Assembly (NCBI GenBank): GCA_021018995.1 | Contig: CM037597.1 | Coordinates: 32,676,936 to 32,740,935 of the forward strand | Direction of reading: 5' to 3' | From: Chloranthus sessilifolius | Taxonomy: Eukaryota > Streptophyta > Magnoliopsida > Chloranthales > Chloranthaceae | DNA: 64,000 nt | Shown: positions 49,277 through 58,929 of the stretch, piece by piece | How positions within the stretch are numbered: the first letter of the stretch is position 1 | Layout of the letters: every line of letters begins with the position of its first letter | Notes under the pieces: generated by a model | Databases searched by the model: none | Told to the model about the DNA's origin: nothing | What the model saw: the letters and a program-made list of their open reading frames with translations, nothing else | Translations under genes and position numbers: made by a program

Positions 49277-49289
49277 AAGGTGGAGAGAA
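49277..49289 (+). other. Element D polypurine tract
   Basis: AAGGTGGAGAGAA lies directly before the 3' LTR start TGTAACGTCC. This is where plus-strand DNA synthesis would be primed. Confidence 0.85.
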
Positions 49290-51810
49290 TGTAACGTCCC
49301 TAAGTTTTAACCCATGAACAGTGTGCCTCGGTACACGTGTCGATGGTCTGCACGTTGACGTCCGTACCGATAGACTAAGTAATGTCTATAGATCAAATCC
49401 TATGGAGAGGATTATGTATAAATGGGTTAGGTTATGGGTTAGTGAACTCTCAGACACCAACCTTGGTGTAGTTGTTTTGCACCTTAGCCTAGGGCTTGAT
49501 TATAAAAAATGAAATAACTACCCATAAAAGCTTGCATTTATTTTCCTTTGTTGCATATGATTAGAAGTTAAGAGGGGAGAGGTCGAATCGAGGGCATTGA
49601 TTGCTTATGAATGTGAGATCCATTCGTTCGTGATGTGTGAAGCGAAGGATTTGATCGAATCAGAACAAACGTTGTTCACTTGGTGAACCCTAGTCCGATC
49701 TAGAAGCAAGGATTGGGGATTCGGAGGAAATCAAGGTATAGAATTTAAGGTTAGATTGTGAAATTGTATTAATGTTGTTTTTATTCAATTTAGGATCAAA
49801 GAATCATAAGAAAGGGGTTTGATTTAGGAAAGAAAAGAGAACGAGTGCGAAAACCTAAGAACAGATGAAATCTATTCATTTTGACTGATCTAACTTTGGT
49901 TCGATCGATTGAAATGGACTTAATAGGAAGAATTCAAAGTTTGAAGAAATTAGTTCGATCGAAATCAATTTCGATCGAACGAATTGTGTTTCGATCGATT
50001 GAATCTCACACTCGATCGATCGAAATGTATAGGATAGAAACTTTGGAAATCTTGCTGTGAGGATTCGATTGATCGAATTAGAACTCGTTCGATCGAAATG
50101 TGTGATTCATTAATTAGCTTCTGAGGGATTTGACCGATCAAAATATTTTCGATCGATCGAATTATATGATTTCGATCGATCGAATTAGAATTCATTCGAT
50201 CGAACTGTGTTTTCGTCAAATTGGCTTCCGTGGGATTCAACCGATCGAAATTATTTTCGATTGATCAAATTTATGATTCGTTCGATCGAACTGAGAAGTG
50301 TTGTATATGTTCTAAGGAGTTCGATCGATCAAAAGGAGTTTGATCGATCAAAACTAAGTTTCGATCAATCGAAATTCCCAGATTCGGGATTTTGTTGTGT
50401 TTTGACTGAGAGATTTAGGGGAAATCTTTCGAGGTTTGTTTAACATCGTTCTAATGTGTGAACCATGAATTTGATATGTTTAGGTGACTTGGTGTTGTGT
50501 GATGAAAAGCAAGCCCAAACGTCGGATTGAGCGCGTGCGGGTTGAGATCTCAAGGTAGGGAAAAACTTAATATCATGTGTATTTAATACATTAGCATGTA
50601 TGTTATGTATGATGTATTCTTTGATAAAATCATATGAATTGTGTTACAATGCGCTCTTTGATAAAACCATGTAAGTTTTGAAAAGTGATATGCATAAGTA
50701 TGCTTCTGAAAATATGTGTTTATGAGCAATCTTTCAAGATTCAATTCAAGTTGATACATGTGTTTGAAACTTTGGACGGACTTTCAAAATTAGTTATAAA
50801 TATCACTTTACACGGTGATGAGCTATATATATGCACCTCGATTTAAGGTTCTATGTGAATACCTAACCGACGCAGCGATATAACCGTGATTGACACGGCA
50901 GGATGTCCGTGAGTAGTACGACGGCCAAACCGAACACCCTTTATGATATGTGTGATTTTATGACTCTTACCGTACAACAGTAATTATGTTCGACCAAGTG
51001 TCCAACTCTATGAGACCTTAGATATATGTGAAAATGGTTTACGTGAACGACGATGGTGGGTATTCTATCGGGGACTTTAGGCTATAGTTCCTCATGCAAT
51101 ATATTAAGTAAAGCACCTTTAAGTTTCTTTTCATTCGTTAAGATCATGATGTGTACATGTGTTACGTTTTCAAGCACCATATATGTGTTTCATTTCATGA
51201 CATCACTAATGTGCATTCGTTTCGCTAAACTTTGTTTCCATTATGTCAGAAGATATATGTTTGATATTCATAATATGCATGATATAAATATTTCCCTACT
51301 GCACTTTGATGAAGCTCATTCTTCGACTAAATGTCACAGGTTCTGGTGAAGACGTTGGAATAGAGATTTCAGAGAGGGAGGATCCTGATTATTCTCTTGG
51401 TGAGGATTTCGATGAAATTCCCCCTGAGGGTTGTTTTCTGTGCGCTTGGCCTGACATGTCTGACCTTAGGTTGAGAGATTAAAATTGTTGAGTTTTGTAA
51501 GGGATATGTGTAAAACTGAATGATGACAAAAATTCTTATTTGGTGAACCATGTTTCCGTAAGGAAGGGTCCTTACTGGTAGTTCTTGTTGGTTCTTTTCC
51601 CATAGGCATTTATATGAAATTAGAACCATCATTTTGAGCTTTTGATGATAAACGTTAGTACCTCCTTAGTTCATTATGTTAGTTAGCTTGTATGGGTCTG
51701 CTTTGTTTTGGCTGTGCGAATGATATGCCACGTACTTCGTCCGGGGTTCGGCCTTAGCACCAACCCACTAATGGCACGGGTTTCGGAGTGTCAAAATCTG
51801 GACTGTCACA
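49290..51810 (+). repeat. Element D 3' LTR (2521 bp)
   Basis: It begins TGTAACGTCCC and ends GGACTGTCACA, keeping the proper termini. It is 96 bases shorter than the 5' LTR; a good part of the difference lies in the palindrome array. It is followed by the ATTTA target duplication. Confidence 0.93.
49880..50375. repeat. Palindrome array in D 3' LTR (TTCGATCGATCGAA type)
   Basis: Copies include actcgatcgatcgaaatg (near 50010), ttttcgatcgatcgaatt (50147), tttcgatcgatcgaatt (50170) and gttcgatcgatcaaaagg (50319). It has fewer copies than the 5' LTR. Confidence 0.92.
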
Positions 51811-51815
51811 ATTTA
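51811..51815. other. Target-site duplication of D, right copy
   Basis: ATTTA follows the 3' LTR end ...TGTCACA and matches the left copy. Confidence 0.85.
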
Positions 51816-52240
51816 GGACAGGATTACTACATTTCTATCTACCACAAAGGTTAATCATTTATGACAGCATTACTACATTAACACTAAGGTTAAGCATTTA
51901 GGGCATGATTACTATATTTCTATCTACCACAAATAATTCATTCATTAAAACAAAGAATCAACATTTAAGATAACATTACTGCTTCTGTATATAGCTCAAA
52001 CAAGTCATTCATTAAAATAAAGGTTGAACATTTATGGCATCTTTACTACATTAATACAAAGGTTAAGCATTTAAGGCAGGATTACTTCATTTCTATCTAT
52101 CACAAATAATTCATTCATTAAAATAAAGAATCAACATTGAAGACAACATTACTATATTTGTATATAGCTCAAACAAGTCATTCATTAAAATAAAGGTTGA
52201 GCATTTAGGGCAGCATTACTACAACACTATTTTATGAGTT
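51816..52240. repeat. Tandem repeats of about 173 bp at the right end of MULE E
   Basis: Two nearly complete units start at about 51902 and 52075 (ggca-gattact-catttctatct...), preceded by a partial copy. Each holds sub-units such as caagtcattcattaaaataaaggttga and gcattactacatt. Subterminal tandem repeats are common in MULEs. Confidence 0.85.
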
Positions 52241-52640
52241 GCTCTTATGAGTTTACAGGACGACTGGAGATATGCACGCAAAAAAGTTTAGATGTACGTG
52301 ATCAGGAGAAGATGAAACGTCGGCAGAGTCGAAGGTTTGCAGAGACGACAGCAGCAGACTTCTCCCTATTTGTTCGTCAGCAGAGAAGAAGATGAAGCGA
52401 AGAGAGGGGGGCTATATGAGATCCTAATACTACCTTTACAGGAAGAAGATGAAGAGAAGATGTTATTTTTACAAGAAGAAGAAGATAAGAGAAAACTCAG
52501 TCTTCAGCAGGAAGAAGGTGAAAAGCAGCTAACCCCAAAACACCAGCGTTTTTGGCTCATATGGAAGGATGGGTATTTTATTGCATTTCTGTTAGGGTAT
52601 TTTGGTCATGTAAATATTAACTTAAATTAACAAAATAGAC
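52241..52640. other. Right terminal region of MULE E
   Basis: A GA-rich strip (gaagaagatgaag...) is the counterpart, in inverted sense, of the CT-rich strip near 23500. It ends gggtattttggtcatgtaaat, inversely similar to aaatgacaaaaatgtc near 23407. The 97-codon open frame at 52337-52630 arises from this GA-rich strip and is not called a gene. Confidence 0.4.
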
Positions 52641-54408
52641 ATGTGGAGAATTTTGGGGCCCTTGCAGGTAAATAATAAAAGAAAGTTTAGGGTCAAGACC
52701 CTGCTGAATCATTTCATGAAGTTGGGACCCTAGTGGGTAGATTATAAAGAGTCGGGACCTGACTGGGTAATCCACCCTTTTTAATTTGATGTTTTAAAAT
52801 GGGCCTAATATAAAATCCCTCAGCATCCCCCTTCATAAGCGATGTGGTGGACTTTTTGTGCTAATTTTAATTGTCCAAGTGGCTAACAAAAAAATGCCCA
52901 TAAGATAATTCACGGTATTCAGTGTAGAACGTTCAATATCAATCATTGTTCACATGCATCTTGCCGCTCGGGTTCGATTCCGGGTTTGTGAAAAATATTT
53001 CCTAATTGACCCCAAATAAATGGGATAACTTATAAGGCAATAATGATGATGATGATAAAAGCTTTTTCAGCGAGCTTTTAAGATATTCTATCACTTGGAC
53101 AACTTGAGTTAGTAAAAATCATGTCATATTGCCCATATGGATTGAAATTGAGAATGTGAGTATGGATATTGGGTTGCTCTTGGAGGAGTTCCCAATTTCC
53201 CTTTACTTCCTTCCCTTCTAGAGGATGATTTATCTATCATTCGTCAACACTTCAACCCGGCCTGTATTTCAATATAGGGGTAAGGACCCACAACATTGGG
53301 TTACTTATAGAAAAATAATTGATAATGCTCTTCTTTTCTTGGGCCTAAAGCAAGGATTAATAAGTCAATTCCACTTAAAAGTAGACTTGGTAAAGGTCCT
53401 TGACCCATTCGCTACTCTAATAGTTTGAATGGATCTCTCTCTTTATGCTATGAGGATTTGAATGGGCCAATTCTCCTTGTCCTACAAGGAGGTTGATCTT
53501 CTACTAAGTCGTCACGTGGGGCCAGATCATGTAAGGATCGGGGCAGCATATAAATCAAATTCGAATTTAAGATTGTTTAAAAAATTATTTTTACGATGCA
53601 ATTAAAGCATATTTAAACAATTACGAATTTATGATGCGAATATTCATTAAAACAAAAAAATAATAATAACATGTCATTAAAACAAGGGAGCCATTACTTA
53701 CACATGTTTTTCAAGTGATTGCATCGAATTTAAAGAAAGACTTGATATTTTAGGGACGTGTGATATGTAAAAATGCAAAATAGGTCATCTGATTTGTAGT
53801 TCATAATCAATAGATCTCTGATACATAAAATTAGAATAGGCCATCTGATTTGAAGTTCATGATCAATAGATCTCTGGTACATAAAATTAGAGCAAAAGAC
53901 GATACTTGTCATATGATCTATTGTAGTCAACTATTGAATTATATAATAGCCTTTGACTCCAATTAATCAAATGATGAAACTTATATTTTGTTCTAATCTT
54001 TTTCAATTGATATCTTTAAATCATGGCCTTCAAGTCAAACCGCTTAGATGGTGTTTTGACATAGTAGAGGTCCCCAAATTTGCAAGTCTTTTTTTTTTTT
54101 CTAATAAAGTTTGGTTGGACTATTTTTTTGGGACTATTTTTTAGGGCTATTTTTTCTAATAAAATTTGGTTGGGCTTTGACTGTTTTTTTTTTCTAATAA
54201 AAGTTTGAAGAATGTTTAAAATTTAATTAAATAATTATAGAGGCACAGGTGCATGCTTTTATTCAAATATTTCATTTTCGTTTGTTGCACAATGGCTATA
54301 ACAGACAACGGTTGAACAGTGATTATAACGGACAACGATTAATCTTAGAGCATTTAAGTAAATTATATTTAATTAAAAGAAATTTTTATTATATAACAAA
54401 AATTTGAT
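52641..54408. other. Non-coding stretch with small duplications
   Basis: No gene seen. There is a direct duplication of about 66 bases at 53775-53890 (catctgattt-gttcat-atcaatagatctct-gtacataaaattag). A three-fold tttctaataaa-tttggttgg repeat lies at 54098-54205. A 67-codon frame at 53225-53428 has no recognisable family. Confidence 0.5.
52930..53060 (+). repeat. Possible tRNA-derived SINE remnant
   Basis: GGTTCGATTCC at 52971-52981 matches the pol III B-box consensus, and the segment ends in an (atg)n-type simple repeat. No convincing A box or target duplication is visible. Confidence 0.3.
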
Positions 54409-54411
54409 ATG

Positions 54412-54572
54412 CACTACAAAAATAAAACTATTAGCGATAGTTTTTGGCTGTAAAAAATTGCCTTTATTAACAAAAATGTTATTAAGACTGTTAGCGGCGA
54501 GGGTATTAGCGGCAGTTTTTTGTTAAAAGCGGAAGTTTTTAGCTGCCGCTAATAGTCTTATTTTTTGTAGTG
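54412..54572. mobile_element. CACTA-type MITE (161 bp)
   Basis: It starts CACTACAAAAATAA and ends TTATTTTTTGTAGTG, inverted ends of the CACTA class. It is flanked by the 3-bp duplication ATG (54409-54411 and 54573-54575). The interior folds back on itself (ctattagcg ... cgctaatag). Confidence 0.9.
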
Positions 54573-54614
54573 ATGCTTAAATGACTGGCCCCGATTTTTT
54601 TTTATATAAAAGTA

Positions 54615-54618
<4 letters not shown>

Positions 54619-54673
<55 letters not shown>
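54619..54673. repeat. AT microsatellite
   Basis: An (AT)n run of 55 bases. Confidence 0.97.
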
Positions 54674-54679
<6 letters not shown>

Positions 54680-55308
54680 TTAGGCCGAGTGCGGGCCTAC
54701 ATATATATAATATCCGGGCCGAGTGCGGGCCAGGTGCTAGAACACTCAACCCAAGCCCAGCCCGGATTGATCTGGGTTGTAACATATTTAACCCGTTTCG
54801 GACATCGGGCCGTATTTCTTGATAGACAGTACCACTTTTTTTAGGCTGATTGCGAGCCAAAATCAGGGCCAGCCCTGCCTATTGAGAGCCCTAGATGCAA
54901 GTGAGAAGAGTCAACCTCACTTTTAAAAGTCGGCCACCACGATGTAATTGCAAACTTCTTCCCAACTTCTATCATTAATATAGTAATGGGCAATAGACTT
55001 TGTCCTCTTGGGATTTGACTTTTGCTCTAGTGGTGATGCCCTCAAGAGCAAATCCGACCGACAATTTCAGGTAAATAATCTTGGGAAAAATTAGAAAGAA
55101 TATTAAAATAGCACGAGTTAAAATTATACAAACAAAGAAAAAATCACAATTTTTTTAAAATTTTAGGAATTTTTAAGAAAATTTACATTTTTAGCCCTAT
55201 AATTTTGCTTATTTACAAAAATGGCCCTATACTTTTAATCGTTGCGAAATAGGTCAGCTCCAAACCCAGACGTTTTCACGTTAGGACCAACATTTTTTCT
55301 TATATACT

Positions 55309-55311
<3 letters not shown>
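54674..55311. other. Non-coding stretch, no gene seen
   Basis: A local inverted or tandem pair gggccgagtgcgggcc occurs twice near 54683 and 54717. The AT-rich stretch at 55185-55250 (ccctataattttgc...aaaatggccctat) may be the left end of MULE F, but no partner was found on the right. Confidence 0.4.

Positions 55312-55366
<55 letters not shown>
55312..55366. repeat. AT microsatellite
   Basis: An (AT)n run of 55 bases. Confidence 0.97.
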
Positions 55367-55369
<3 letters not shown>

Positions 55370-55527
55370 TATTCTCCTCTATATTTCATTGTTTTCTGTA
55401 GTATGTTGTCCGTTTTTTTAGTTCAGACTACACTGTAGGCCTGTCAACAACAACCGAGCATTAGGCATTAGTAAGATAGTGTTTTTTATATTAAATATCA
55501 AAAATTTAAAGATAACACCGAAAATGA

Positions 55528-55700
55528 GAGATCCGCTACCTAATGTTAGCGGATCACTCTCTTATGATAGCGATACGCTAACATAAGGTAGCAGTTGTTA
55601 TCTTAAGGTTGTGAACACTACCTTAAGATAGCGAACGCTATCGTAAGGTAGCGGTCACCACCTTAAGATAGCGATCCGCTAACATAAGATAGCAGTCGAT
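55528..55700. repeat. Palindrome array upstream of the F transposase
   Basis: Copies alternate as taagatagcga-(cgcta): gatccgctacctaatgttagcggatc, accttaagatagcgaacgctatcgtaaggtagcgg and so on. The core is the 18-base palindrome CGCTATCTTAAGATAGCG in full or half copies. Confidence 0.9.
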
Positions 55701-55774
55701 TGACTCTTAGGGTGTATGTTAAATATGATATTTTTTACCTTCTAATTTTTATTATTTTTTATATTTTAGGTTGA

Positions 55775-58525
55775 AATGGATGTTCCCCTACTCTGTCATT
55801 TGTCATTTTGATGGGATTCGTATCGGTGATAATACTTATAACGGTGGGCATCGACAGATTGTCGCTATTAAAGAGAAGATATCATTTGATCAATTTGTGT
55901 AAAAAATATATAATGTCAGTAGGACTCGATCAAAAGAAATTTTATTACACTATCAGTTTCATTGCGCATAGGGAAGGAGTTGGTGTTTGCCGAATTGTTG
56001 GACTCCGATAATCTTGTAAACTTATTCAGAGCATATCGTATTAGTGATGATGTGATAAATATTTATATTGAAAAATTATTAGCAACTCTCGTCACGAAAA
56101 TTTTATCGTCTTTCGAACCATTTCAACAATTCCAAGAAACAAACGAAGATTATAAAGAATGTGAGGAAAAGGTCAGATTAGGAGATGATAATGGTGTGAA
56201 CCAAGAATATTTGATTGAAAATAAAGGGATATGGTTTGAAGAAGAGAACATTGCTGCACCAATGATAGTTGACGATAATAAAATTATGAATATAAGATTT
56301 TGTCTATATCGTAGGCCACTGGAGCAACCCTCTTCTGACATTCCAATGAGAGAAGGCGATCAGGACTAAGGAAATTGTCCTCAACTGAATCCGATGCATG
56401 ATACATATCTGCTTAACTTTGAATCGATAAACAATATATTTGATTGAAATCAGTGGGAAATATTTTTGTGAGTCCTTAGTCCATACTAATGGCCTTCCGA
56501 ACTAATAGCTTCGGAGCCAACGATAATCAATGCCATAATATAAGAGTCAATCACACCTCAAACATCCCGACCTCAGCGAACAACAACTGAAGGAAGTGCA
56601 CCTCTACCAACCGTACCTCGACGAACTCAACCCCAAGCACATAATAATCATCCAGTCAATGACAGTGATAATGATCCTGAAAGTACTGAAACACCGCCCT
56701 CGCCCACTTCGCGTTTAGATACTAATAGGAGAATTGATCAACCTCTGATAGACGAAAACTATGATCTTAATGACTCAGAGGGCGGGTATATGGATTCAGA
56801 TGATAGGGAAACTGTATGAATGGGAGCCATTAACTGTTGGTCAAGCATTCTAAAATAAGAATTCCTTTCAGAAAACCCTTAAAGAGTTTGCAATGTTAAA
56901 TAATTTTCAAATTAAACCAATAAAAATTAGTCCACTTCGAGTTACAGAGAGGTATGTTGAAGTAGGGTGTGTTTGGTGAATACATGCATCAAAATTGGTG
57001 GGTGTGGATACGTTTGCTGTGAAGACTTTCCGCCCGTAATATATGTGCGGAAGGTCAGCCTTCGAAAGTGTACAACACCAGTGTACGACATCATGGATAG
57101 CTTCCTTCGTGAGGGATAAATTGTTAAAAGGCTTTGACTAGAATCCTGCTTTAATAATTTTTTATATTAAAAAAAAAATGGTGTAACAGTAGGTTATTAA
57201 AAAGCATGGAGAGGGAAAAAAATGACATTGAATGACATCCGAGGTAGCTGAAAGGAGCAATTTAAGATGTTACTGTCCTATGTTGTCAAATTACAGCGGG
57301 TCGATCCAGACGTAGACACTGAATTGTGTCGCGAGCCTAATAATGACTTTCAGAGGTTCTTCGTGGCATTTGGACCATGTATTAGGAGCTTTCGTAATAC
57401 TTTGCGAAGAATAATTGATGTAGATGAGATATATTTACGGGGGTAATACAAAGGAGTGCTTTTAATAGCTACGGGGATAGACAGGAATAGACATTTATTT
57501 CTCATAGCGTTTGACGTTGTACCCAAAGAAAATGAAGATCATTAGACATGGTTTCTTAAACTATTAGGGAATCGCGTAATTGAGAACTTTGAAGAGCAGT
57601 TTGTATTGATCTTAGACCGCTAGAAGGGGTTGATGAAAGCTGGGCATAATATTTGTCCTAACGATTTTCACAACTACTGTATGTGACACCTAGCTTTGAA
57701 TCTTTTTTATACATATAAGGATACAATCTCCGACCTCTGTTCTAGGTTGCTACTCGTGCATTCTCGGAGGTAAAATTTAATAAAATTTTATGAAAAATAA
57801 AAGACTAAGCCCCCCGAAATGTACAACATGGATTAAAGAAATCAGTGACCATTTTTGAGTGCGCGCATATTTTTCAGGGAGGCGTTATAATATGTTAACA
57901 ACAAATATAGCTGAAAGCAATAATAGTATATTGAAGATAGCCAGAGAGAAACTGATCGTGACAATGCTAAAAATCATTCACACAAAGGTAGCTGAATTCT
58001 ACCTTTGGTGTTAGGAGGAAGGAAATAAAATGACACACGTGTTGACACCGATGGCGGAAGAGCACATAACACGAATTTCAGGGTGGTCCCGTCGAAGAAT
58101 ATTATTCCCTATGGTCGTGATACATTTCAAGTTAAATGGGGAAATACACTCACAGTTTTGATCTAGAGAAATAAACGTGCACATGTGGATGTTGGGCTAT
58201 CCTTTAATTACCATGCTCGCATGTGATCATTGCATTATCGCACAGGAACAGGAAAAGAGAGATTCCTTAGTTTTGTGAGCATTGATTTACTAGTGCCTTA
58301 TTTAAGGAAATTTACAAAGAAATTTTCTTTATTCTGATTGTTGATAAGTGTCAATAGACCGTTTTAAGGGAGGGCATCGAAGTTTTGCCTCCGCACAAGA
58401 TACGTCAAGCCGATCGCCCAAAGAAAATGAGGATAAGATTTAAAGCCGAAGTTCGACTACTACGATATAAAAATTGTAACGAATATGAACATAATCGCCA
58501 CTCATGTAAATTTGTTATAATATAA
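55775..58525 (+). pseudogene. Element F MULE transposase, broken but nearly full length
   Basis: All modules of a MULE transposase can be found in order. The PB1-like N-terminus lies at 55785-55990 (HFDGIRIGDNTYNGGHRQIV). An acidic linker follows, then a Mutator-type DNA-binding region near 56930-57110 (VEVGCVW, CGRSA). The DDE core follows: IIDVDEIYLRG-YKGVLLIAT (57412, normally DGTHL) and GIDRNRHLFLIAFDVVPKEN (57478). NIAESNNSILKIAREKL lies near 57910, the SWIM finger CTCGCW...PCSHVIIALSH near 58170-58240, and a C-terminal zinc knuckle ending EHNRHSCK near 58505. Numerous stops and frame shifts are present. Confidence 0.88.
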
Positions 58526-58629
58526 AACCTATTTCTTAGTTTGTAACTTGCAAAAGTAAAATTGTTATTCTACAATTATAAAAGCAATTGTTATTTATTA
58601 TTCACTTATGCAGAAGCGGAGTAATTTCG

Positions 58630-58755
58630 CATTATAAGACAGCAGACCGCTATCTTACAGTAGCGTTTCGCTATTATACCATAACGAACCGATATTATAC
58701 CATAGTGGACCGATATTAGCAAAAAAAATTATCTTCAAACAATAGAGGACCGCTA
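58630..58755. repeat. Palindrome array between the convergent genes of F
   Basis: Degraded copies: gaccgctatcttacagtagcg, cgctattataccataacg, gaccgatattataccatag. The pattern is that of 55528-55700 and 60425-60575. Confidence 0.75.
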
Positions 58756-58929
58756 AAGTATTTCCAACAATAGTATAAAAAAATAAAGAAAAAATCACAC
58801 AAGTCAAAATTTCATTATATGATTTACGAAATGTATAAAAATATACATTTATTATCTCAAACTTTTTACAAAATATACAAAATAATACAAGTGAAAAGAA
58901 AAAATAAACTAAGTAGTTATAGCTCCAAA

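Larger units (their letters stand above)
38981..51810 (+). mobile_element. Element D: complete Tekay-type chromovirus with an extra ORF, 12.8 kb
   Basis: It is bounded by two LTRs (38981-41597 and 49290-51810) and a 5-bp target duplication ATTTA (38976-38980 and 51811-51815). Order: LTR, degenerate Met-tRNA site, gag, intron, protease, RT, RNase H, integrase with chromodomain-like tail, palindrome array, AT microsatellite, extra ORF, polypurine tract, LTR. Coding regions have numerous stops, so it is not autonomous. It landed in MULE E. The extra ORF after integrase is unusual for a chromovirus. Confidence 0.93.
23386..52640 (+). mobile_element. Element E: large Mutator-like element carrying Ulp1 genes, split by retrotransposon D
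   Basis: E comprises 23386-38980 and 51811-52640, about 16.4 kb without D. It contains a MULE transposase relic on plus (25020-27440), a DUF1985-Ulp1 gene on plus (28852-32476), a second DUF1985-Ulp1 gene on minus (38217-34744) and a CCHC/GRF zinc-finger gene on minus. Motif arrays fill its non-coding parts. Candidate ends share the outward-facing pattern atgacaaaaat/atttTGGtcat (near 23410 and 52600) next to CT/GA-rich strips, but a clean long terminal inverted repeat and target duplication are not visible by eye, so the outer limits are approximate. Plant MULEs that carry Ulp1-like genes are known. Confidence 0.65.

Noticed and set aside
52337-52630. 97-codon charged frame as a gene
   Set aside because: It comes from a GA-rich strip in the terminal region of MULE E; no homologous domain seen.
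52930-53060. A functional tRNA gene at the B-box-like GGTTCGATTCC
   Set aside because: No cloverleaf or A box can be formed; kept only as a weak SINE candidate.
54558-54860. Open frames rich in alternating Tyr and Ile on both strands
   Set aside because: Produced by the AT microsatellite at 54619-54673.
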